64,000 nucleotides of DNA from Oenococcus kitaharae DSM 17330 (GTDB taxonomy: Bacteria > Bacillota > Bacilli > Lactobacillales > Lactobacillaceae): the NCBI RefSeq assembly GCF_000241055.1, contig NZ_CM001398.1:1187119-1251118 (forward strand). The letters run 5' to 3'. This document shows positions 28,366 to 35,301 of this stretch, one piece after another (the stretch's first letter is position 1; each line of letters begins with the position of its first letter). Under the pieces are notes generated by a model, which searched no databases, was not told the DNA's origin, and saw nothing but the letters and a program-made list of their open reading frames with translations. The translations under genes and the position numbers were made by a program.

Positions 28366-29002
28366 ATGTCAATTAACTCGGGTTCATATTATTCTTGTAT
28401 CTTACTATTGGAAAGAAATATGAGGTCAGTGCCAAGTATGAAGGTGCTTAATCAGTTATCAAGTAGCCTTAGAGCAGAAAAATCAATTCTCTATCAGGCT
28501 GCAGGATTTGTTCCAAGTGGTACGGATGATTTTGATTCTAATATCAACATTAGTCATCCCCTCTCATTTTTAAAGATGAGGAGGTTCCCCAATTACCCAT
28601 TTATGGCCGGATTTTTGCAGGTGCGCCATCTGGCGTTCAAGAAAATATTGAGGGTGCAATTACACCCAAAAAAGTTTGGTCGATAAATACGGTTTAGATG
28701 AATTGATGGGTTTACGCGTGGTTGGAGACTCCATGACCAAAGCCAGCATTGCTGAAAACGCCGTTGCTGTGATTCATAAAACATCCGATTTCGATAATGG
28801 GAATATCGTAGTGGCCATCATTAATAACGATGCAGGTACCTTGAAAAGAGTTTATAAGCGGCCCGATGGCATTTATCTTGAGCCTGATAGTTACGATCCC
28901 ATTTATAAGCCATTTCCATATACTGAAAAACATATAAAAGACGAGGATCCAAGTGTCATTATCGTGGGCGTGTATCTGTACTCTGTAAGTGGAATTATTT
29001 AA
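28366..29002 (+). pseudogene. CI-like phage repressor (XRE plus S24 peptidase-like), broken
   Basis: Fragments in three frames join into one repressor: a helix-turn-helix remnant with an internal deletion (LLLERNM... then VLNQLSSSLRAEKSILYQAA), the linker LPIYGRIFAGAPSGVQENIEG, and the S24-like C-terminal fold from 28676 (LRVVGDSMTKASIAENAVAV, TLKRVYKRPDGIYL). Restoring one T at 28567-28571 and one A at 28668-28673 makes the reading continuous. The Ser of GDSM, used for self-cleavage in this family, remains. The whole protein cannot be made, so repression of the element is probably lost. Confidence 0.8.
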
Positions 29003-29008
29003 AAACGC

Positions 29009-29025
29009 ACGTGCAGCGACCACGT
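29009..29025. promoter_or_regulatory. 17-bp inverted repeat, candidate operator (copy 1)
   Basis: ACGTG CAGCGAC CACGT, upstream of the DUF4041 gene. It differs at one base from the copy at 31356-31372. Confidence 0.55.
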
Positions 29026-29054
29026 AAAACCGGATAAGATAAAATGAATTAATA

Positions 29055-30455
29055 ATGAGCGTTTATAACACACTAGCTGTTTGGCAAAGGATTGAAAAAA
29101 TGGGAATTAAAAACGATCTATCAAATTTCATTAATAGGAAAATCTATTCGAAGGAAGAAATTGAAAAAAATAAGCAAGAACTTCTCAAGCTTCGTGCCAA
29201 AATTGAAAAAAATAAAGTCCAATTAAAAAAATTAAAAGAGACAATTGCTGTTTCTCGAAATGAGTTTGACAACATTAACCAATCGATTTCAGCAGATAAG
29301 GAACTCAGTCAAATATTAGATCTTCAAAAGAAAGCCCACGAAAACCTTACTAATTTATTGGATAAAATCAAGTCTGAAAACAATGTTCAAGAATCAGGAC
29401 TTTTCATACCAAGATATAATTTCGCAAGTTCGTTAAATTACAAAGATAAACTCGCTAGAATTCGTGAGAACGAAAAATTAATGATTGATACTGGAGACGC
29501 CGTGATGATAAAGGAACGGGTATCCCTGAACGGAGATTATGACAAAGGTGAAGCATTACAGAATTCACAGGCAAAAGCATTAACACGATGCTTTAACGGC
29601 GAAGCAGACGCGATTATATACAAAGTAACAGCAAGCAACTGGGAGCAAAGGAATAAACAACTGGGCAGAATTTTTGTTTCTCTCAATAGAATTTTCAAAA
29701 AACAATATATGTCCATCTCTGAAGCCTACCTGAGACTGAAACAAGATGAACTTAAGTTGGCGGCGGAATACGAACTTAAAAAAGAAGAAGAAAGAGAGGC
29801 ATTGAGAGAACAAAGAGAAAAGGAACGAGAAGATAAAAAACTCCAAGAAGAAATTAAGAATGCTAGAAAACAAATTGAAAAAGATAAGCATCAATACCAG
29901 AATGCAATTCTAAAAACTCAAGAGCGTTTACAAAATGCGGCATCAACTGAAATAGCCAAATTAAAACAGCAGTTGGAAGAATATAGACAAAAAATGGCCG
30001 ATTTGAGTGCGGAAGAAGAAAGTGTTGACTATCGGGAAGGGCATGCCACGGCTGGTTATGTTTATGTAATTTCTAACATCGGTTCATTTGGAGAAGGAAT
30101 TTTTAAAATTGGAGTAACGAGGCGTCTAGATCCCTATGAACGTATTGCGGAGCTTAGTAGCGCATCTGTGCCATTCAGATTTGATGTTCATACAATGATT
30201 TTTAGTGAAGATGCTTATGGGCTTGAAACCGAACTGCACCAAACGTTTGACAAATACAAAGTAAATCAAGTTAACCTCAGAAAAGAATATTTCAAAGTTC
30301 CTTTGAAAGATATTGAAGATGTTTTGGCCAAACACAAAGATTTAACTGTCGATGTTACGGAAAATGCTGAAGCTTTTGAATTTCATCAAAGTCTAGCAAT
30401 TGCTAGTCAAAAGCTGAATACAAAAGTACATACTGCGGCCACTTTAATTCACTAA
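29055..30455 (+). CDS. DUF4041 plus GIY-YIG (T5orf172/MUG113) protein
   Basis: 466 residues. Coiled coil at about 30-110, DUF4041-like domain about 115-235 (KALTRCFNGEADAIIYKVT), a long charged coiled coil about 235-325, and a C-terminal GIY-YIG-type nuclease domain (GYVYVISNIG, FKIGVTRRLDPYERIAEL, and the probable catalytic Glu in GLETELHQTF). An alternative start at 29100 has the better ribosome site (AAAGGA). Such proteins are frequent in prophages and mobile elements; their job is not established. The ion-channel gene starts 4 bases after its stop, so the two are coupled. Confidence 0.88.
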   Translation: MSVYNTLAVWQRIEKMGIKNDLSNFINRKIYSKEEIEKNKQELLKLRAKIEKNKVQLKKLKETIAVSRNEFDNINQSISADKELSQILDLQKKAHENLTNLLDKIKSENNVQESGLFIPRYNFASSLNYKDKLARIRENEKLMIDTGDAVMIKERVSLNGDYDKGEALQNSQAKALTRCFNGEADAIIYKVTASNWEQRNKQLGRIFVSLNRIFKKQYMSISEAYLRLKQDELKLAAEYELKKEEEREALREQREKEREDKKLQEEIKNARKQIEKDKHQYQNAILKTQERLQNAASTEIAKLKQQLEEYRQKMADLSAEEESVDYREGHATAGYVYVISNIGSFGEGIFKIGVTRRLDPYERIAELSSASVPFRFDVHTMIFSEDAYGLETELHQTFDKYKVNQVNLRKEYFKVPLKDIEDVLAKHKDLTVDVTENAEAFEFHQSLAIASQKLNTKVHTAATLIH

Positions 30456-30459
30456 GAAA

Positions 30460-31098
30460 ATGAAAACAAAAATATTAAATATCTTTTTATATTTACTTGC
30501 TGCAATCTCCATCCCACTAGCATTCATGGACACATCAAAAGCACCGCTTATTTTTGCAGACTGGGGAATTTGGATCATTTTTGTTTTTGACTATTTTTTT
30601 GAATTCAATCTAGCTAAAGATAAAAGAAATTATTTAAAGCACCATATCATAGAACTCATCTCAATCATCCCCTTTAATGCGTTCCCGGCATTTAGAATTT
30701 TAAGAATCGTGAGAGTCTTCGCCTTCGCTGGCCGTTTTCTGCATAAAACCAAAGACTTTCTTATCGAAACAAAAGTCTATATTGCTTTTATCATTACCGG
30801 CATCATCCTGATCATTTCAGGATTGTTATTCGCCTTTTACCAAAAAGATAACTTTCTAGATGGCCTATTTTGGGCCCTAGGTGTAGCGACAACAAGCGGG
30901 TCCCCATTCACTGCTACCAAAATGGTGATTAAGATCGTCAATATTATTCTCATGTTTACCGGAATTGGACTAGTTGGGTATTTCACCGGTGCATTGGCAA
31001 GTTGGTTAACGAAGGACGATATTTCCAACAATGATATTGATAAAAAACTAGATGAAGTACTGAAGAGAATCGATCTTATTGAGAGTGAAAGGAAATAA
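30460..31098 (+). CDS. voltage-sensor-type ion channel protein
   Basis: 212 residues with about six hydrophobic segments. An S4-like helix FRILRIVRVFAFAGRF (Arg every third residue) lies near residue 76, a pore loop near residue 140 (ALGVATTSGSPF) and a glycine-rich last helix (FTGIGLVGYFTGALASWL). The selectivity filter of K+ channels is TVGYG; here the aligned stretch is TSGSP, so selectivity is probably altered. The C-terminus is a short coiled coil. It lies between the DUF4041 and XRE genes, with gaps of 4 and 6 bases, as one operon. Confidence 0.85.
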   Translation: MKTKILNIFLYLLAAISIPLAFMDTSKAPLIFADWGIWIIFVFDYFFEFNLAKDKRNYLKHHIIELISIIPFNAFPAFRILRIVRVFAFAGRFLHKTKDFLIETKVYIAFIITGIILIISGLLFAFYQKDNFLDGLFWALGVATTSGSPFTATKMVIKIVNIILMFTGIGLVGYFTGALASWLTKDDISNNDIDKKLDEVLKRIDLIESERK

Positions 31099-31104
31099 CA
31101 CAAA

Positions 31105-31320
31105 ATGAGTGACACTGAAAAACAATATTTTGCAAGTCAACTACGTCAAGCCGTTGATAATTCTGATCTGACATACAGCGACCTTGCTCATACAAGCGGT
31201 ATTAGTCTATCCACAATTAATCGATGGAAAGAAGGAAAAGCAGTACCAAGATTTGAGAATATTCTCAAACTCGCTGACGCACTGAATGAAAGTATCAATT
31301 GGTTTCTTGGCCGTTATTAA
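31105..31320 (+). CDS. XRE-family HTH regulator
   Basis: 71 residues, a single helix-turn-helix domain: LTYSDLAHTSGISLSTINRWKEGKAVP, then ENILKLADAL. It starts 6 bases after the channel stop. It is the only intact DNA-binding protein of the element and a natural candidate to bind the two 17-bp inverted repeats. Confidence 0.9.
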   Translation: MSDTEKQYFASQLRQAVDNSDLTYSDLAHTSGISLSTINRWKEGKAVPRFENILKLADALNESINWFLGRY

Positions 31321-31355
31321 TGTAATCAGTTAATTACTATGAGCTTAACGTACAT

Positions 31356-31372
31356 ACGTGCTGCGACCACGT
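31356..31372. promoter_or_regulatory. 17-bp inverted repeat, candidate operator (copy 2)
   Basis: ACGTG CTGCGAC CACGT, 17 bases before the DUF4177-like gene. The sequence around it (about 31349-31395) also resembles 30424-30465 at the end of the DUF4041 gene, so a longer segment may have been duplicated. Confidence 0.55.
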
Positions 31373-31388
31373 TAATCCACCAAGGAAA

Positions 31389-31688
31389 ATGAAAATGGGA
31401 TTATTTTCACAGTCACAGAAAAACAGCAGCGAGAATGTTTATACAAACAGCGTTTTGCCTAACCTACATGCTAAAGACGGCAATAAACATATTGTCATGA
31501 TCACGAGCTTCAGTAAATGGATCGACCAGGTGTTTGGTGTTGAATCTAAATATACGACTCAAGTTGGCTACATTGTCGATAAAATGCAAGAAGACGGCTA
31601 TGAAATAGTCGCTATCGAACATACAACTTTGCAAAATCAGGGCATGTTTAAATCCATGGAAGGATTTCATACTTTAATTTACCTATAA
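31389..31688 (+). CDS. DUF4177-like small protein
   Basis: 99 residues. The C-terminal half (TTQVGYIVDKMQEDGYEIVAI, then LQNQGM and MEGFHTLI) fits the short DUF4177-type family. The start has a weak AAGG site; an in-frame ATG at 31395 is possible. Function unknown. Confidence 0.65.
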   Translation: MKMGLFSQSQKNSSENVYTNSVLPNLHAKDGNKHIVMITSFSKWIDQVFGVESKYTTQVGYIVDKMQEDGYEIVAIEHTTLQNQGMFKSMEGFHTLIYL

Positions 31689-31735
31689 GTGATAACTAGC
31701 TATGAGTCGAAAGAAGCGAATTAAAGGTTAATAAG

Positions 31736-32944
31736 ATGTCAAATGGAGATTTAGATAATTTCATAGCTGCAGAGTTGCAGAAGCTTGATAAAGATATAAA
31801 TTTAGATTTTCAGGACTTATATGTGGATTTCAAGAATTCAGATTTAATAAATCTTCTCTCAACTTTACAGAGCTTAATAAGTAGCGATTATGTCACAGAT
31901 AGTTTCGCTATGAATCAACGGCTTCCAACGGATGATAATGAAGCATACTTTTGGGCCCCTGAGAGCAGGAAAATTCTGTCACATATTAGAACAATCGAAA
32001 GACTGCAAGATTTTTTGGTGGGCAATGAAGATGAGTTTCAAATTGATTCTTATTATAAAAATATTTTTGATAATTCGCTCAAGTTTCTAAAGCCTACAGG
32101 TGGAAGCGTTATTCCACCGCACACTGCAGAAGTTACTCTTTATTTGAAGAAACCTATTTTTTTGAAATCTGAGAAATTTAACATTAAGAGAAGTAACGAA
32201 AGCAATTGGATCAACAAGCAATTAATTGGCCAAGGATCATATGCCAGGATATATAAATATAACGATCCATTTTACAAAACCACTTTTATTCTAAAGTCTG
32301 CTCAGCCAGATCTTAATGACCAAGAGCTAAGACGATTCAAACAAGAATTTGCAATTTTACGAAAATTGGACTCGCCTTATATCGTCAAAGTCTACGATTA
32401 CAATGAGACCAACAACACGTACACTATGGAGTACATGAAATCTGATCTAGACAAATTTATAAATCACAATAATAACAAACCAGATTTCAATAAATCGACA
32501 AGATTTTCAATAGTTAACCAGTTATTTGCCGCATATAAATATGTGCATGATCAAGGAGAACTTCAGCGAGATGTTAATCCAAAAAATATTTTAATTAATC
32601 AGTATGGAGATCAAACAATTGTTGTTAAATTATCCGACTTCAATTTGGCAAAAATTCCTAATAGTGAAATTACCGAAAGCGTTAGTGAAGTCAAGGGCCA
32701 TCTAAAATACATCGACCCTGCTTTACCGGACTATGACTTTAAGCACTATGGGATTAAGAACGAAATCTACTCTATTGCACTAGTAATCAATTTCGTTATG
32801 ACCGGGAAAGAATCATTTAAAACAACTAAAAATGAACAATTTGATCATTTTATGCAGAAAGCCACTGACTTGAACATAAATAATCGCTACGAAAACGTGT
32901 CAGAAATGAAGGCGGCTTTCAAAAAAATAATTTTTGACGAATAG
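31736..32944 (+). CDS. Ser/Thr protein kinase-like protein with DFN motif
   Basis: 402 residues. The first ~160 are an unrecognised domain. The kinase fold runs from about 163: glycine loop IGQGSYARIYK, ATP lysine K187 (FILKSA), catalytic loop LQRDVNPKN with D279 and N284, and D301-F302-N303 in place of DFG. GHLKYIDPALP replaces the usual APE region. The key Lys and both Asp remain, so activity is possible. No membrane helix or PASTA domains, so it is not the housekeeping PrkC/Stk1. Its place beside an Abi-alpha-like gene suggests a defence role, which is inference. Confidence 0.88.
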   Translation: MSNGDLDNFIAAELQKLDKDINLDFQDLYVDFKNSDLINLLSTLQSLISSDYVTDSFAMNQRLPTDDNEAYFWAPESRKILSHIRTIERLQDFLVGNEDEFQIDSYYKNIFDNSLKFLKPTGGSVIPPHTAEVTLYLKKPIFLKSEKFNIKRSNESNWINKQLIGQGSYARIYKYNDPFYKTTFILKSAQPDLNDQELRRFKQEFAILRKLDSPYIVKVYDYNETNNTYTMEYMKSDLDKFINHNNNKPDFNKSTRFSIVNQLFAAYKYVHDQGELQRDVNPKNILINQYGDQTIVVKLSDFNLAKIPNSEITESVSEVKGHLKYIDPALPDYDFKHYGIKNEIYSIALVINFVMTGKESFKTTKNEQFDHFMQKATDLNINNRYENVSEMKAAFKKIIFDE

Positions 32945-33069
32945 TTTATAGACAGTAAACTTCATCAGGTTAAAAAACACATGCATTTATGAAAATTTTA
33001 TTGACATCGTAACTGACATTAAATTTTATATGAAGTCTAATCGGAAATATGAAGAAGGGAAACACTATC

Positions 33070-33846
33070 ATGGCTGGAGATATTAACTTTGATTTAGGAC
33101 AAATACTACCTGAAAAAAGCATGGACGCACTTTTATATCCGACTTGCAAAGATCTTGGCATTCTTGCAGGGGGATTGGTAACAGCAATTACAAAACCGCT
33201 TCTAAAGTGGTCACTTTGTCAACAACAGGACATTGATGACTATCAAAATAAAATACAAAAGAATTTAAATACTATACCCGAGGACCAACTAGCAACTGAT
33301 AAATTTGGAATGGCAATCAAAGCACTTAACGATTCACGGTTCCAATTAGGTGATGAAGGTTTGAGAGAAATGTTCGCGAAACTGATTGCAACAACTTTTG
33401 ATAAAAGAAAAAATGAAAATTTGGTCCCACTATTTTCATCTCTCCTATCAAACATGTCACCAAAGGAAGCTGGATTCCTAAAAAAGTGGTATGAAAAAAC
33501 TAAAGTATCACATTTTAACTCCGTCGTCATCAATATGGTTCAGCAAAATTCCATTGGCACTCAATTTCCTCTTTTAGATGGAATCCTGGTATATCCAGAT
33601 GGATCAATGGAAAATGATGCATTAAATATTAATCTCCTAGAAAGTGCTGGCCTTATGGTTAGGTATAGAGGTCGAGAACTGAAGCATGAATTATTTCAAA
33701 AGCAGTATATTTCTGCTGAAAATTATTTCAAAAGCATTAAAGTGCCTCAAGAAAAATTCATGCCAGACTGTCATTTGGAATCAGAAAGAGGATATGTGAT
33801 TTTGACAGAATTAGGCAAAATGTTCACGAATGTTTTGTTTGATTGA
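33070..33846 (+). CDS. Abi-alpha (DUF4393) family protein
   Basis: 258 residues from ATG 33070, chosen because GAAGGGA lies 9-10 bases upstream; the frame is open from 33049. FGMAIKALNDSRFQLGDEGLREMFAKLIATTFDKR near residue 85 and PLFSSLLSNMSPKEAGFLKKW fit the family PF14337 (Abi_alpha, formerly DUF4393). Members are linked to abortive infection by family name; the mechanism is not known to me. About 125 bp after the kinase gene. Confidence 0.82.
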   Translation: MAGDINFDLGQILPEKSMDALLYPTCKDLGILAGGLVTAITKPLLKWSLCQQQDIDDYQNKIQKNLNTIPEDQLATDKFGMAIKALNDSRFQLGDEGLREMFAKLIATTFDKRKNENLVPLFSSLLSNMSPKEAGFLKKWYEKTKVSHFNSVVINMVQQNSIGTQFPLLDGILVYPDGSMENDALNINLLESAGLMVRYRGRELKHELFQKQYISAENYFKSIKVPQEKFMPDCHLESERGYVILTELGKMFTNVLFD

Positions 33847-33868
33847 TAAATGTTTCCTACAAATAGTT

Positions 33869-34083
33869 ATGAAAAAAGTAACCATATATCTATCTACGGG
33901 TCTTTACTCTGGAGCAAGCTGAAAGCGGCTATTCGATTGATGAGCAGATCTCTAAATTAACTTATATACGTTGAAGTGAAAGATTGGACCGTCTATCAAG
34001 TTTATAAAGATCCTGGCTTTTCTGGATCTAACATTAAACGCCCAGCCATCACGAAATTGCTTGGAATTTTTGAACAACTTTAG
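33869..34083 (+). pseudogene. large serine recombinase (integrase), N-terminal remnant
   Basis: Pieces in different frames read as the resolvase N-terminus: MKKVTIY from 33869, then RVFTLEQAESGYSIDEQ, then EVKDWTVYQVYKDPGFSGSN and KRPAITKLLG, ending at the stop at 34081. At least two frameshifts, and the whole C-terminal DNA-binding part is absent. Its place just inside the right repeat is where an integrase gene of such an element belongs. Confidence 0.85.
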
Positions 34084-34132
34084 TTATCTTTATTTTAACG
34101 ATACTGGTTTTATGTTCACAATGGCCCAGCCC

Positions 34133-34212
34133 GGAATCGAACCCACAAAAAAACAAGCCTTTCGACTTGTTTTCTACTATATATTAGTTGCCTTGTGTGA
34201 TTGAATTATAGG
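34133..34212. repeat. right direct repeat of the integrative element (attR-like)
   Basis: 80 bp, 76 identical as read to 27790-27869. It includes the last codons of the intact phnD-like gene and its terminator. About 6.3 kb lies between equivalent positions of the two repeats. Confidence 0.82.
34147..34173 (-). terminator. terminator of the phnD-like gene
   Basis: On the minus strand AAACAAG TCGAAAGG CTTGTTT followed by more T, starting about ten bases after the stop. Confidence 0.8.
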
Positions 34213-35101
34213 CTTTTCTGACAACATTGAAGTTACTATTTTTCGAACGCTCAAAGCCGGCGATGCCATAAAGGTTTTCGACGAGCTTTTTGCCTTTTTT
34301 CGTCTTCACGATTTGCATGAAGGCTTTAGAAATTTTCTGATCCAGCGAAGAAGACAAAGTCTTGCGAACCGTGATCGTATCATTAGGAATCTTCATGGTC
34401 TGTGCCAAAATCCGCGTGTCTTTGAAAATGTTAGGCACATCGCTCTTGACGAGGTTGCGGGCATCCTGATAAACGAATGCAGCGTCTGCCTGCTTGTTTG
34501 CCAAGGCCAGAACCCCTTGATCATGGCCTTTGACAGTAACGAGATGGGCATTTTTCACAACATCGATTCCTTTAGCATTCAGGTAGTAGATCGGGAAGAT
34601 GTAACCCGAAGAACTGGTCGAATCCTGGACCGCGATATTTTTGCCTTCGAGGTCTTTTAAGCTCTTGATATTGGAATCCTTGCGGACAAGAATCAGTGAC
34701 CGGTACCAGCTGACCATTTTCTTTTGATTGGAGCCGTCGTGATTGATGCCGTTTCGTACGACTTGAAGCAGGACTTTGGATCCATACTGCTTGTGTGCCT
34801 GGACGTAGCTTGCAGGCGGTAGGAAACCAACATCGATTTTGCCGGAGCCTAGGGCCTCGACGATCGAATTATAATCAGTGGAAACGGTGACCTGGACTTT
34901 TTTGCCTAAGCGTTTGGATAACATTTTTCCTAACGGGATGGCGCGGGCCTGCATGGTTGACGCATTCTCAGAAGGGACGAATCCAACGCGGATTGTCTTG
35001 GGATTGCGGCTTTGTGCAGCTGAAGCAGGGGATGCAGGCAGGCTGACAATCAGACCAGCCGCCAGCAGCAGACTGCCGATAAAGGTGATAATTTTTCTCA
35101 T
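34184..35101 (-). CDS. phosphate/phosphonate-type ABC transporter substrate-binding protein (PhnD-like)
   Basis: 305 residues. Cleavable signal peptide (MRKIITFIGSLLLAAGLIVS, then Ala-rich APASA-like site near residue 28). The fold starts KTIRVGFVPSENASTMQARA, typical of PhnD/PtxB proteins, with VQDSTSSSGYIFP near residue 155. GAGAGTGAG precedes the ATG. No permease or ATPase gene is adjacent, so it is an orphan; either the transporter is elsewhere or its partners were lost. Its 3' end is the integration site of the neighbouring element. Confidence 0.88.
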   Translation of the reverse strand: MRKIITFIGSLLLAAGLIVSLPASPASAAQSRNPKTIRVGFVPSENASTMQARAIPLGKMLSKRLGKKVQVTVSTDYNSIVEALGSGKIDVGFLPPASYVQAHKQYGSKVLLQVVRNGINHDGSNQKKMVSWYRSLILVRKDSNIKSLKDLEGKNIAVQDSTSSSGYIFPIYYLNAKGIDVVKNAHLVTVKGHDQGVLALANKQADAAFVYQDARNLVKSDVPNIFKDTRILAQTMKIPNDTITVRKTLSSSLDQKISKAFMQIVKTKKGKKLVENLYGIAGFERSKNSNFNVVRKAYNSITQGN

Positions 35102-35131
35102 AACTTCTCACTCTCTTAATCTTGTTAATTT

Positions 35132-35178
35132 AAGTAAATAATACCTTTAATTGGTTAAAATAAAGGTATCGTTTACTT
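35132..35178. promoter_or_regulatory. large inverted repeat upstream of the phnD-like gene
   Basis: Arms AAGTAAA-TA-ATACCTTTA and TAAAGGTAT-CG-TTTACTT: 16 of 18 positions pair around an 11-base centre. Without a T tract after a GC stem it is more likely an operator than a terminator. It lies 31 bases before the start codon. Confidence 0.55.
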
Positions 35179-35281
35179 TTATTTTAACCTCTTGATACGA
35201 TATCACGGTGAGGAGGGGAAAGCAAGTTCGCTTTGGATGTAAATCGCTGAAAAATATTTATTTTGGGAATGTTTTTAACAT

Positions 35282-35287
35282 TATAAT
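35282..35287 (+). promoter_or_regulatory. -10 element for the GIY-YIG/DUF2075 gene
   Basis: Perfect TATAAT only 14 bases before the ATG; no good -35 at 17 bases and no ribosome site, so a very short 5' leader is predicted. Confidence 0.5.
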
Positions 35288-35301
35288 TAAGTGAATTAAT
35301 T

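Noticed and set aside
28668-28684. Possible self-targeting by spacer 7, which shares AAAGTTTGGTC with the CI-like pseudogene
   Set aside because: Only 11 matching bases in AT-rich DNA; expected by chance and too short for a target.
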